A stretch of 64,000 nucleotides of DNA from Pseudomonas syringae (lineage in GTDB: Bacteria > Pseudomonadota > Gammaproteobacteria > Pseudomonadales > Pseudomonadaceae): assembly GCF_001698815.1 (NCBI RefSeq), contig NZ_LGSI01000020.1:9483-73482 (forward strand). Direction: 5' to 3'. The notes under the pieces are model-generated. The model was not told the DNA's origin and did no database searches. It worked only from the letters and a program-made list of their open reading frames with translations. Below, piece by piece: positions 18,021 through 26,952 of the stretch (position 1 is its first letter; each line of letters begins with the position of its first letter). Position numbers and translations under genes: made by a program.

Positions 18021-19040
18021 ATGACCAACGCCGAGGACAAGGACGTTAAGGCGAATGCCGCTCGCGAGTTGCTCCTGCTCGGGCAGAAAACTGTCGAAGC
18101 AAGGGCAGTCCTGGCGGCGCTGCAAAAAGAGTTGAGTGACACCAACGACCGCCTGGCTGAAAGCCGGCAGCTTGAGCAACTGGTCGAGGCCAATCAGCAA
18201 TTGGTACTGGCGATCCTGTTGGCGCAAGCGGATGCGGAAAAACCACCGCACACGCTGGAAGAACAGCGCTCTTCCCTGGAGGTTCGTGAAGCCAACGAAC
18301 AGTTGGTGATTGCAGCCCTCGGCGCGCAGCATCTGCAGGATCTGGCCGAACACGCTCTGGAGCGGCAACGACAAGTCCTGACCCTGGTGGCGCATGAACT
18401 GCGCAATCCGCTGACCCCCATCAGCATGATTGCCGGGCGGCTGGTGCGGGTGCCAAAGGAAGAACTGCCGCGCATGCAGAAGTTGATCGAAGGTCAGGTT
18501 CAGCATATGTCGCGTCTGGTGGAAGATCTGCTCGACGTATCACGCGCCAATACCGGCAAGTTTCGCCTGGATTGTCGTCTGGTCGACATGTCACCGATCA
18601 TCCGGGAAGCCATCGAGGTTTGCAGCCCGGTAATGGTCGCCCAGCACCTGGACTTCCGCGTCGAACAACCCGAGTGCGCACTGATCGTCGATGGCGATCC
18701 GGTGAGGTTGGCGCAGATTCTCGGCAATCTGCTTGGCAACGCCGCGAAATACACGCCATCAGGCGGTCTGGTCGCGCTTTCGGTATCGAGCAATGCGGAC
18801 AGTCTGGAGATACGGATTCGTGATAACGGCATCGGGATTTCTGCCCGAGCGCTGCCCTTTATCTTTGAGCCATTCGTACAGGATTCCCACGCGGTCGGCT
18901 TCAACGGCGTGGGGCTGGGCATTGGTTTGACGGTGGTGCGCGAGCTGGTCGAAGCCCATGGCGGGACCGTAACGGGCATGAGCGATGGCGATGGTAAAGG
19001 CAGCGAGTTTGTCATGACCCTGCCGTTGTTCCACTTCTGA
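18021..19040 (+). CDS. Soluble histidine kinase coupled to the KaiC-like protein
   Basis: A 339-residue kinase without membrane segments. The first 115 residues form a Leu/Glu/Gln-rich coiled coil with two similar repeats (LEQLVEANQQLVLAILLAQ and VREANEQLVIAALGAQHLQ). A HisKA domain follows with LVAHELRNPLTPI (His125), then an HATPase with NLLGNAAKYT, IRDNGIGI, FEPFV and GLGIGL. It begins 9 bases after the KaiC-like stop, so it is in the same operon. No receiver domain or response regulator gene lies nearby. The coiled coil may dock on the ATPase ring; that is inference. Confidence 0.88.
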   Translation: MTNAEDKDVKANAARELLLLGQKTVEARAVLAALQKELSDTNDRLAESRQLEQLVEANQQLVLAILLAQADAEKPPHTLEEQRSSLEVREANEQLVIAALGAQHLQDLAEHALERQRQVLTLVAHELRNPLTPISMIAGRLVRVPKEELPRMQKLIEGQVQHMSRLVEDLLDVSRANTGKFRLDCRLVDMSPIIREAIEVCSPVMVAQHLDFRVEQPECALIVDGDPVRLAQILGNLLGNAAKYTPSGGLVALSVSSNADSLEIRIRDNGIGISARALPFIFEPFVQDSHAVGFNGVGLGIGLTVVRELVEAHGGTVTGMSDGDGKGSEFVMTLPLFHF

Positions 19041-19181
19041 CCTTCATTCGCCCATCGGCAGATTATTCACAATTCGTGTTCTGCATGATCACTTGAAGGC
19101 CATTGATGTAGTTTTCATTCGGAATATGCTGGGTTCATGAGTAACCGTGATCTCGCATAACAATGAGAAGAGTGCATCGCC

Positions 19182-20603
19182 ATGATTAGTCCACGTACCC
19201 TTTATCAAAAACACATCGACAGCCATACCGTCTGCACTTTGGATGATCAGGGGCACGTGCTGTTGTATATCGATCGGCAGGTCGCCAATGAATACACCAG
19301 TCCGCAAGCGTTCAGCGGTCTGCGCGAGGCCAAGCGCGGTGTATGGCGACCTTCGGCGACCCTGGCCGTTGTCGACCACGTCAACCCGACAGCACCTGAG
19401 CGCGTCGCCGCGATGCCCGACGCCGGGGGTGCGCTGCAGGTCTCCTATTTCGAAGAGAACTGCCGGGATTTCGGCATTGAGCTGTTCGATGTGCTGGATA
19501 AGCGCCAGGGCATCGAGCACGTCGTCGCTCCCGAACAGGGATTTATTCTGCCCGGCATGGTGGTCGCCGCCGGTGACAGTCACACCACCACCTATGGCGC
19601 CCTGGGCGCATTTGGTTTTGGTATCGGAACCTCCGAGATCGAACACCTGCTTGCCACCCAGACGCTGGTCTACAAGCGCTTGAAGACCATGCGCGTCACC
19701 GTGACCGGCGACCTCGGCATGGGCGTGACGTCCAAGGACATCATCATGGTCCTGATCCAGCAGATCGGCGCTTCGGGTGCCACGGGGTACGCAATTGAGT
19801 TCGCCGGTCCGGCCATCTCGACGCTGAGCGTCGAGGCGCGAATGACGATCTGCAACATGGCGGTGGAGGCGGGCGCACGAGGTGCGTTCATGGCGCCGGA
19901 CGATAAAGTATTCGCCTACGTCAAATCCAAACCTCGCGCGCCGCAAGGCCAGCAATGGGTGGCTGCCGAGCAAAAGTGGCGTGAGCTGTTCACCGACGAG
20001 GGCGCGGTTTTTGATCGCGAAGTGCGGGTCGATGTGAATGCACTTGAGCCTATGGTCACTTGGGGTACGAGTCCCGATCAGGCCGCCCCGGTCGGCAGCA
20101 CCGTTCCTGATCCGGCCAGGGAAGCTGATCTGATCCTGCGCCAGGGTATGCAGCGGGCTCTGAAATACATGGGGCTGGAGGCCGGGATGTTGTTGAGCGA
20201 GGTGAAGATCAGCCATGCATTCATTGGCTCATGCACCAATGCACGAATCGAGGATTTGCGCGACGTCGCGCGGGTTGTTCATGGCAAGCGTGTCTCCCCC
20301 GGCGTGCGGGCCATGATCGTGCCGGGCTCGACCCTCGTGCGCAATCAGGCAGAAGAGGAGGGGCTCGCGAGGATTTTCCTCGATGCCGGTTTCGAGTGGC
20401 GCCAGTCCGGTTGCTCCATGTGCCTGGCCATGAACGACGACGTCCTGGCCCCGGGTGACCGCTGCGCGTCGAGTACCAACCGAAATTTTGAAGGGCGTCA
20501 GGGCGCGGGTGCACGAACCCATCTGATGAGCCCGGCGATGGTGGCAGCAGCGGCGATCCGTGGCCATCTGACCGATGTTCGCTCGTTTGCCGAGGAGGCT
20601 TGA
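19182..20603 (+). CDS. LeuC-like aconitase-family dehydratase, large subunit
   Basis: A 473-residue aconitase-superfamily large subunit. Cysteine ligands for a [4Fe-4S] cluster are visible in GSCTNARIEDL and GCSMCLAMNDD, and the NRNFEGRQG motif is present. It resembles 3-isopropylmalate dehydratase LeuC, but no leuA or leuB is present, and it sits with a LysR regulator and a 2-hydroxycarboxylate transporter. This favours a catabolic hydro-lyase such as maleate/citraconate hydratase or a 2-methylmalate dehydratase. Heterodimeric maleate hydratases of Pseudomonas belong to this superfamily. The substrate is inferred. Confidence 0.75.
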   Translation: MISPRTLYQKHIDSHTVCTLDDQGHVLLYIDRQVANEYTSPQAFSGLREAKRGVWRPSATLAVVDHVNPTAPERVAAMPDAGGALQVSYFEENCRDFGIELFDVLDKRQGIEHVVAPEQGFILPGMVVAAGDSHTTTYGALGAFGFGIGTSEIEHLLATQTLVYKRLKTMRVTVTGDLGMGVTSKDIIMVLIQQIGASGATGYAIEFAGPAISTLSVEARMTICNMAVEAGARGAFMAPDDKVFAYVKSKPRAPQGQQWVAAEQKWRELFTDEGAVFDREVRVDVNALEPMVTWGTSPDQAAPVGSTVPDPAREADLILRQGMQRALKYMGLEAGMLLSEVKISHAFIGSCTNARIEDLRDVARVVHGKRVSPGVRAMIVPGSTLVRNQAEEEGLARIFLDAGFEWRQSGCSMCLAMNDDVLAPGDRCASSTNRNFEGRQGAGARTHLMSPAMVAAAAIRGHLTDVRSFAEEA

Positions 20604-20606
20604 GCC

Positions 20607-21215
20607 ATGCAACTTTTTGATACCGTAACTGGCAAAGCTGCCCCGTTCCTCGCGTCGAATGTTGACACGGACGTCATCATGCCCAAGCAGTTCCTGAAGG
20701 GAATCGACCGCAGCGGGTTGGACAAGGGCCTGTTTTTCGACCTGCGTTTCCTTGAGTCGGGTGAACTGAATCCAGAGTTTGTCCTCAACCAGCCAGCCTG
20801 GAGCGGTGCCCATTTTCTGGTGACCGGGCCAAACTTCGGTTGCGGCTCCAGTCGTGAACATGCGGTCTGGGGGCTCAAGCAATTGGGTATTCGAGCGCTG
20901 ATCGGCACCAGCTTCGCCGGTATTTTCTATGACAATTGCCAGCGTAACGGCGTGCTGGCGATTCAGTTATCCGAGACTGAACACCAAAGGCTCGGCCAGG
21001 TGGTCAGCAATGTGGCAACCACGACGATCAGTGTCGACTTGCCCAATCAGGCGATTCGCTTGAGTGACGGTTCGGTCATCGCCTTCGAGATAGACGATTT
21101 GCGCAAGCAATCGCTGCTGCTGGGGCTCGATGCCATCGGCAACACACTGCAACGGTCAGCGCAGATTCGTGATTTCGAGACTCGGCACCTCGCAGAGAAT
21201 CCCTGGTTGAGCTAG
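20607..21215 (+). CDS. LeuD-like aconitase-family dehydratase, small subunit
   Basis: A 202-residue swivelling-domain subunit. It shows NVDTDVIMPKQFLKGIDRSG and the active-site loop GPNFGCGSSREHAVWGL, both hallmarks of LeuD. It begins 3 bases after the large-subunit stop, so the two are made together. The substrate-specificity loop after the first motif (LDKGLFFDLRF) keeps the general form of LeuD. The length is near the usual 190-215 residues. Function follows the large subunit: reversible hydration/dehydration of a small hydroxy-dicarboxylate. Confidence 0.75.
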   Translation: MQLFDTVTGKAAPFLASNVDTDVIMPKQFLKGIDRSGLDKGLFFDLRFLESGELNPEFVLNQPAWSGAHFLVTGPNFGCGSSREHAVWGLKQLGIRALIGTSFAGIFYDNCQRNGVLAIQLSETEHQRLGQVVSNVATTTISVDLPNQAIRLSDGSVIAFEIDDLRKQSLLLGLDAIGNTLQRSAQIRDFETRHLAENPWLS

Positions 21216-21254
21216 GCGTTGGGCGATCACTGGGGAACGACAGTTCCTCCGTGA

Positions 21255-22172
21255 TCAAACCAGCGACAAGCTGCGGAAATGCTCTTCGAAAAACTCGATG
21301 CAGACCCTGAGTTTTGCCGACTGGCTGACCCGCGTTGGGTACACCGCCCAGACGTTGGCACTTTGCGTGTATTCGTCGAGCACCTGGGCCAACTCTCCGC
21401 TTTCCAGCATGGGTTTAACATCCCACAAAGATCGCAAGATGATGCCTGCGCCGCTCAATGCCCAGCGCAATACAATCTCGCCATTGTTCGACGACAGTGG
21501 CCCGCTGACCCGGACCGACTCTTCGACTTCACCCTTGGTAAGGCTCCAGAGGCCGAAGGCATTATTGCGTTCCTTGAGGACCAGGCAGTCATGACTGGAC
21601 AGGTCGTCCAGAGAGTTCGGTATGCCACGTCGCTGCAGATAGTCCGGAGTCGCGCAAAGCACCCTGCGATTGGCCACCAGCTTCTTTCCGAGCAATTGAT
21701 TGGGCAAATCATCGCCTACGCGGATTTCGAGATCGAATCCTTCATTGACGATATCGACAACGCGGTCAAATACGTCCAGACGAATCTCCAGTTTCGGATA
21801 CCGCCGAGACAGCGTGGTTATAGCCGGCGCCACATGATTGCGACCGAAACCGAATGTGCTGCAGATATGCAGGCTGCCGCTTAGTTGTTGTCGAGCGTCG
21901 GTCAGCTCGCTGATGAAATCATCCATGTCCCCCAGAAAGCGCGTGGCCCAGACGCGAACCCGTTCGCCATCATCGGTCAGTGCTACGCGGCGGGTAGTCC
22001 TGTGCAAAAGCCTGGCACCCAGGGTCGCCTCCAGAATCGACACGCGCTTGCTGACGTAGGCCGGTGAATAACCCAGTTCCTCAGCGGCATGGTTGAAACC
22101 ATTTTTGCGGATCACGGTGAGAAAAACCCGTAGGTCATCCGGTAACAGGGATTGCTCACGATTCGTGTTCAT
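21255..22172 (-). CDS. LysR-family regulator (DmlR/TtdR style)
   Basis: A regulator of about 305 residues with LysR helix-turn-helix (NGFNHAAEELGYSPAYVSKR) and the RLLHRTTRRVALTDDGE wing. The SPAYVSKR recognition helix is reminiscent of DmlR/TtdR regulators, which control D-malate or tartrate use; this sub-assignment is tentative. The ATG at 22172 has TGAGG close upstream; an in-frame ATG at 22181 is possible. It is convergent with the LeuCD-like pair and divergent from the 2HCT transporter, so it probably controls both. Confidence 0.8.
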   Translation of the reverse strand: MNTNREQSLLPDDLRVFLTVIRKNGFNHAAEELGYSPAYVSKRVSILEATLGARLLHRTTRRVALTDDGERVRVWATRFLGDMDDFISELTDARQQLSGSLHICSTFGFGRNHVAPAITTLSRRYPKLEIRLDVFDRVVDIVNEGFDLEIRVGDDLPNQLLGKKLVANRRVLCATPDYLQRRGIPNSLDDLSSHDCLVLKERNNAFGLWSLTKGEVEESVRVSGPLSSNNGEIVLRWALSGAGIILRSLWDVKPMLESGELAQVLDEYTQSANVWAVYPTRVSQSAKLRVCIEFFEEHFRSLSLV

Positions 22173-22276
22173 AGGCCTCATGACTTCGCTATTTATCATG
22201 TTTTGGCGCAAGGATAACATCGAAATACGCTTGATTAATCGTATCGGGCTCTCCGTGACTTACATAAATCCTCGAT

Positions 22277-22284
22277 AAAAATAA
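22277..22284 (+). promoter_or_regulatory. A-rich Crc/Hfq-type motif before the 2HCT start
   Basis: AAAAATAA, an exact AANAANAA match, lies 9 bases upstream of the probable ribosome site (GAGGAA) of the transporter at 22301. In Pseudomonas such motifs near translation starts recruit Hfq and Crc to block translation of catabolic mRNAs when a better carbon source is available. Confidence 0.5.
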
Positions 22285-22300
22285 CTAGAGGAATACATAC

Positions 22301-23647
22301 ATGAACAAGCCTTATGAGCAATCTCTAAAGGTCAACGGTTTATCCGGTTCAGGGATACGCAACCGCTTGAACAGCCTGTGTGCCTATGAGATCGGTGTGA
22401 TTCCGCTGCCGATATTCCTGGGCATCGCTTTTATCGTTTTTCTGTCGGCCCACCTGGGTTTACTGCCGAAAAACATGATTGGCGGCTTGGCCGTCATCAT
22501 GACCATGGGCGTGTTTTTCGGTCAGGTGGGGCAGCGTCTTCCGATATTGAAAGAGATTGGTGGCGGGGCGATTCTGTGCTTGATGTTGCCCTCTGTCCTG
22601 GTGTTTTTCGGGTTTTTTGGTGCGCCCACAATTGATGCCACCAAGATGCTCATGAAGGATGCAAATTTCCTTTATTTCGTGATTGCCAGCCTGGTGGTCG
22701 GCAGCATTCTGGGGATGAGCCGGTTCACTCTGGTTCAAGGCATGATCAGAATGTTTGTTCCCCTGCTCGCGGGTACGTTGGCCGCTTTAATAGCCGGTCT
22801 ACTGGTGGGAGAGCTGTTTGGCTATACGTTTCACCACACGTTCTTCTACATCATCGTACCTATTCTGGGCGGCGGTATCGGTGAAGGGATTCTGCCGCTG
22901 TCCCTGGCTTATTCGGCCATTCTTGGCGGAACCCCAGATCAATACGTCGCCCAATTGGTCCCGGCTGCGGTAGTGGGCAACATCATCGCCATCATCTGTT
23001 CCGGAGTGCTGGCACGTATCGCGCTCAAGCGTCCATCGTTGAACGGTGAAGGGACGCTGATTCGGGCCAAGGATGAGAACGACAAGTTTCAGGTGAAGGA
23101 AGAAGATAAAGGCCCGGTCGATTTCCGTTTAATGGGCGCAGGTGTTTTGCTGATCTGCACGTTCTTCGTATTAGGCGGCCTGTTGGAAAAAGTCGTGGGC
23201 ATTCCCGGCCCGGTGATGATGATTCTTGCCGCAGTCGCTTTTAAATACATTCGGGTGTTGCCGGAGCGTCTGGAGAAGGGGGCGCATACTTTTTATAAAC
23301 TTGTCTCGTCGGCATTTATCTGGCCCGTCATGATTGGCCTCGGAATGTTGTACGTGCCGCTCGACAGCGTCGTGAAAGTATTTTCGGTGGGTTATGTGGT
23401 GGTCTGCCTTGCGGTCGTGGTCTCGATGACCGCTGCGGGATTTTTGGTGGGGAACCTGATGAAGATGTACCCCATCGAGGCAGCGATCGTGACCTGTTGT
23501 CACAGCGGTCTGGGCGGTACGGGCGACGTCGCGATTCTTTCGGCGGCCAATCGCATGCAACTGATGCCGTTTGCCCAGATCTCGACCCGGATTGGCGGTG
23601 CGGCCACCGTGATCATTGCGACGATCCTGCTTAAGGTTTTTTCCTGA
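22301..23647 (+). CDS. 2-hydroxycarboxylate transporter (2HCT/CitS-CimH family)
   Basis: A 448-residue polytopic symporter. The two family signatures are visible: the first-half loop VPILGGGIGEGILPLS and the second-half CCHSGLGGTGDVAILSAANR followed by MQLMPFAQISTRIGG. Family members carry citrate, malate or other 2-hydroxycarboxylates with Na+ or H+. It lies with the LeuCD-like hydro-lyase and a LysR regulator, consistent with uptake of that enzyme's substrate or product. A second paralogue lies at 62599-63948. The leader carries an AANAANAA motif. Confidence 0.88.
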   Translation: MNKPYEQSLKVNGLSGSGIRNRLNSLCAYEIGVIPLPIFLGIAFIVFLSAHLGLLPKNMIGGLAVIMTMGVFFGQVGQRLPILKEIGGGAILCLMLPSVLVFFGFFGAPTIDATKMLMKDANFLYFVIASLVVGSILGMSRFTLVQGMIRMFVPLLAGTLAALIAGLLVGELFGYTFHHTFFYIIVPILGGGIGEGILPLSLAYSAILGGTPDQYVAQLVPAAVVGNIIAIICSGVLARIALKRPSLNGEGTLIRAKDENDKFQVKEEDKGPVDFRLMGAGVLLICTFFVLGGLLEKVVGIPGPVMMILAAVAFKYIRVLPERLEKGAHTFYKLVSSAFIWPVMIGLGMLYVPLDSVVKVFSVGYVVVCLAVVVSMTAAGFLVGNLMKMYPIEAAIVTCCHSGLGGTGDVAILSAANRMQLMPFAQISTRIGGAATVIIATILLKVFS

Positions 23648-23664
23648 TACAGCAATGCCAACCT

Positions 23665-24062
23665 CTGTAGGAGCCAACTTGTTGGCGAGAGGTTGGCCGG
23701 GCGTTATTTATTCTGGCGCCGCGCGTGGAATCGGGTCGTATCAACAGAGTTTGCGGTGTGGCTTATTGAGGTTTCGCCCTGACGGTCGAGTCCTTTTGTT
23801 TCGGCAAAAGGACGAAACCACCTGCGCTCAGCCTCCCGACGCGCGTTTGGCGGCGTCTGCCAGAACGTGGCACGGAAAAGCGAACATCAAAAGCCAGAGC
23901 AATTTTCCAGGTCGGCCACAACCCCGTGGGAGCGAGGCTTGCCCGCGAAGAGGCCAGTACATGATCCGAAGCTCCAAACCAGAAACGACGCCTTCGCGGG
24001 CTGGCGAGAAATTGGTCCTGCGTAAACAGGCAAACTCCCTCGCGAACAAGTTCGCTCCTACA
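23665..24062. repeat. Cluster of REP elements between 2HCT and AhpD-like genes
   Basis: Non-coding stretch with several extragenic palindromes. A CTGTAGGAGCCAACTTGTTG element starts at 23665. GGGAGCGAGGCTTGCCCGCG starts at about 23928, and an inverted CGCGAACAAGTTCGCTCCTA lies near 24042-24061. In the middle, a perfect 9-bp hairpin GTCCTTTTG/CAAAAGGAC (23790-23813) may terminate the transporter transcript, but no T-run follows. No coding sequence is supported here. Confidence 0.75.
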
Positions 24063-24074
24063 AGACGACGTTGC

Positions 24075-24416
24075 TTATTTTTTCAATGCGTCATGAGCCT
24101 CCAGCGCCCGCAGCGAATAGATATAGGCGGCCCCGGCATTCAGCGAAATGGCGGTCGCCAGGGTCGCGGCAATTTCCTCGCGGGTAGCGCCGGCCTTGAT
24201 TGCCGCGTCGGTGTGTACGCCGATACAACCGTCGCAGCGTGTCGTTATGGCTACGGCGATGGAGATCAGCTCACGGGTCTTGGCGTCCAGCACATCGTTC
24301 TCGGCAGAGGCTTCATCGAGCGCCATATAAGCCTTGACCATTTTCGGGTTGCTTTTGCCCAGCGCAGCGAAAGACTTCTGGATGGTAGGCAGCAGTTCGG
24401 ACCAGTTATTGAACAT
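24075..24416 (-). CDS. AhpD-like (carboxymuconolactone decarboxylase family) protein
   Basis: A 113-residue all-helical protein with the redox/active-site motif CDGCIGVH (Cys61, Cys64, His68), the pattern of AhpD-like proteins in the carboxymuconolactone decarboxylase family. They act in peroxide reduction or related thiol chemistry; the YurZ/AhpD branch is more likely than true PcaC because of the C-x2-C pair. The ATG at 24416 has AAGGA 8 bases upstream. It is divergent from the isochorismatase-family gene. Confidence 0.85.
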   Translation of the reverse strand: MFNNWSELLPTIQKSFAALGKSNPKMVKAYMALDEASAENDVLDAKTRELISIAVAITTRCDGCIGVHTDAAIKAGATREEIAATLATAISLNAGAAYIYSLRALEAHDALKK

Positions 24417-24677
24417 TGTGTTAATTCCTTCAGAGGTGGTGCCTGCTATTTCAGCAGGTCTGGTTTTGAGCGTCACCGACAGCAATTCTTAGGTTTAGCA
24501 GATAATTTGAATGGTTCAGGTGCGGTCCCTGTAATTTGAGACGCGGCTTTCCGCAGCTCCCACACATGCGTGTCCGAAAACGTCCTACATTGGTCCTGCC
24601 AACGTCTGTTGCGGTGCTTGTGCGCGCTTTACCATGCAGCCATTATCACCAGCATGGCATTCGCCACGGAGCTAAAA

Positions 24678-25220
24678 ATGACCCTCAGCGCCCTTATCGT
24701 CATCGACGTACAAGAGTCCTTTCGTCACGCACCTTACTGGTCCGAAACTGACCTGCCGGACTTCCTCGAAAAACAGCAGGCGTTGATTGACGGCTGTGTA
24801 GAGAAGGGCTTTCCAGTGATCCAGATATTCCACGTCGGCGAGCACGGGCCATTTTCCGTGGCGTCGGGCCACGTCCGGACGTTGAAAGAGCTTTCGATCA
24901 GCCCGAGCGTGGTTTTCCACAAGCATTATCACAGCGCACTTGCCGGCACCGAATTGGCGGCATGGTTGACGAAGCGGGGCATCGGCAAGCTGATCATTAG
25001 CGGCATCCGCACCGAACAATGTTGTGAAACGACCACGCGCCACGCCTCGGACAGCGGTTTTGCCGTGGACTATGTGAGTGAGGCCACCTTGACCTTCGCC
25101 ATGACCCACGCCCGCAGTGGGCGCACTTACAGTGCCGCCGAGATTCGCGAGCGTACCGAGCTGGTGCTGGAAGGCCGTTTCGCACGCATCGCCACGGTCG
25201 TGCAGGCGTTGGAGGGCTGA
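24678..25220 (+). CDS. Isochorismatase-family cysteine hydrolase
   Basis: A 180-residue hydrolase of the isochorismatase/nicotinamidase fold. The triad is visible: Asp in LIVIDVQESF, Lys in VVFHKHYHSA, and Cys in GIRTEQCCETTTRHASD. The ATG at 24678 starts the core strand; upstream in-frame codons only add untypical residues. It lies 4 bp before a GlxA-like regulator, so the two are probably an operon. In this family such pairs often handle amides or N-carbamoyl compounds; the substrate is unknown. Confidence 0.85.
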   Translation: MTLSALIVIDVQESFRHAPYWSETDLPDFLEKQQALIDGCVEKGFPVIQIFHVGEHGPFSVASGHVRTLKELSISPSVVFHKHYHSALAGTELAAWLTKRGIGKLIISGIRTEQCCETTTRHASDSGFAVDYVSEATLTFAMTHARSGRTYSAAEIRERTELVLEGRFARIATVVQALEG

Positions 25221-25224
25221 AACC

Positions 25225-26232
25225 ATGGCGATTCCGGTGCTGTTCGTGCTGCTGCCCAATGTTCTGATGCTGGATCTGGCGGGTCCGGCCGAAGTGCTGC
25301 GGCTCGCCTCCCGGATCGAGTCCGGAGAACCCCAGGCAGAAGGCGAGGAGCGCGTGGAGTTTGAGCTGCAGTACGTCAGCCCGCTGGCGGACTTGCAGAC
25401 GTCTATCGGCCTGCCTTTGGCGGGTCTGGCGCCGCTGCCGGAAAGCCTGTTGCCGGGAACTCTCGTGGTATTGGTCGGTTCAACGTCGGCAGTATCCCCG
25501 GCGCAGCTGCGTGAGTTCGAAGCAAGCAGCGCTGTTCTGACCGAATGGCTTCGACGGGTTCTGGCACCCACCGGCGAGCGGTTACTGTGCGTGTGCGCGG
25601 GGGCGTTGAGCGCGGCCCGAGCAGGTTTGCTTGATGGCCGCCAATGCACCACACATCACTCCCTGTGCGCGACGTTGCAGGAACTCGCCCCCAAGGCCAG
25701 GGTGTTGGAAAACCGACTGTACGTCACCGACGGTCGAATCAGCACCAGCGCTGGCATTACAGCGGGTATCGACCTGATGCTGCAGGTGCTGGCGGAGTTG
25801 AGCGGACCACGGCTGGCGTGTGCCGTCGCGCGGGAGATGGTGGTGTATATGCGTCGGGGCGGTGCCGATCCGCAGTTGTCGCCATGGATTATGGGACGTA
25901 ATCACCTGCACCCCGCGCTACACCGGGTGCAGGATGCAGTGGCTACCGACCCCGGCGGCGACTGGACGGTAGAGCAGATGGCAGGTATTGCCTGCACCAG
26001 CAGCCGTCATCTGGGGCGGCTGTTCCATGAATATGCAGGGGGCGGCCCGCTGGATTACCTGCATCGACTGCGGATAGCGCTTGCACGGGAATTGCTGATC
26101 CATTCGAGCCTGGATATGGAAACGGTGGCACAACGCGCAGGTTTCGGGTCGGCGCGTCATTTGCGGCGCATCTGGGGAAAATACGAATCCACGCCGCCTT
26201 CGCAAAGCCGTTTGCGCTCGTCTACGGCCTGA
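25225..26232 (+). CDS. GlxA-like AraC regulator with DJ-1/PfpI domain
   Basis: A 335-residue regulator. Residues about 1-195 form a DJ-1/PfpI-type amidotransferase-like domain (VLLPNVLMLDLAGPAEVLRL, LCVCAGALSAARAGLLDGR with the nucleophile-elbow cysteine). The last 110 residues form a double AraC helix-turn-helix (WTVEQMAGIACTSSRHLGRL, METVAQRAGFGSARHLRRIW). GBSV/GlxA-type regulators of this form respond to small nitrogen compounds. A GGAGGG site lies before the ATG at 25225. It probably controls the upstream isochorismatase-family gene. Confidence 0.85.
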   Translation: MAIPVLFVLLPNVLMLDLAGPAEVLRLASRIESGEPQAEGEERVEFELQYVSPLADLQTSIGLPLAGLAPLPESLLPGTLVVLVGSTSAVSPAQLREFEASSAVLTEWLRRVLAPTGERLLCVCAGALSAARAGLLDGRQCTTHHSLCATLQELAPKARVLENRLYVTDGRISTSAGITAGIDLMLQVLAELSGPRLACAVAREMVVYMRRGGADPQLSPWIMGRNHLHPALHRVQDAVATDPGGDWTVEQMAGIACTSSRHLGRLFHEYAGGGPLDYLHRLRIALARELLIHSSLDMETVAQRAGFGSARHLRRIWGKYESTPPSQSRLRSSTA

Positions 26233-26952
26233 TCTTCAACGGATGGCAAACCTTGGCAATGACCTTCCAGTTACGTCGATTTTGATCTATGTCAGGGAGT
26301 TACGTGGAGCACTTCAGGGATGATATCGAAGCCCTGGCGGGTGACAGGCCTGTCAACGCAAAAGGCTGCTGTGAAACGGACAAGCGGTCACCACGTGCCA
26401 GCTGTCTTTACAATATATTGTCAGCCTGTATCGCTGGATTTATGGGGCTGCTGGCTACCAATTACCTCCTTCGGGTTCTACGGAGAGACGGTGCTTCCCA
26501 TTTTCTGGATTCAATTTTCAATTGTCATATAAGGTAGTCAGAGTCACTTGACGGGCTCTCCAGGGAAGAAGGCCAGCGTGGACGCTTTCTGCGTTTTGTC
26601 ACATCCGGCTTACGCCCATCGCAGTACTTCAGTAATTGACACCGTTGCAGAGGTTCAGGGGATGACCACGTGCTGAACAACTCCTTTACAGGCGGCCACG
26701 GGCTATCATGTCAAGCAGAAGATACGAAAGTTGATTTACGGAATGCGTATCATTCTACTAAGCTGACGACGATTGCTTGTGCTGTTTCAAAAAGGCAGCG
26801 GGCGTCGCAAATTTCATTGCCAGACAACATCCGGTTAGTGAGACGGTGTGTGCTTTCGGTTTAAGTCAGCCTGAACATCATCTGATCGCTATCCCGGCGT
26901 CAGGGTTGGTACAGGCGGACATGCTCACTCCACCGCCGCGAGTACGCACCCG
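26233..26952. other. Long intergenic stretch, relatively A+T-rich
   Basis: About 720 bp without a supportable gene. Short open frames exist (for example 26289-26537), but they lack a ribosome site and any family similarity. A perfect inverted repeat GAATG-n5-CATTC at 26741-26755 matches 11 of 19 Fur-consensus positions. Composition is more A+T-rich than the flanks, which suggests transferred or eroded DNA. Confidence 0.5.

Noticed and set aside
19182..21215. Leucine biosynthesis leuCD
   Set aside because: leuA and leuB are missing and the neighbours are a hydroxycarboxylate carrier and LysR regulator. Catabolic use is more likely, though only a genome check can decide.
26289..26537. Possible 82-residue gene with a hydrophobic segment
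   Set aside because: No ribosome-binding site, no family similarity and untypical codon use. Not supported as a gene.
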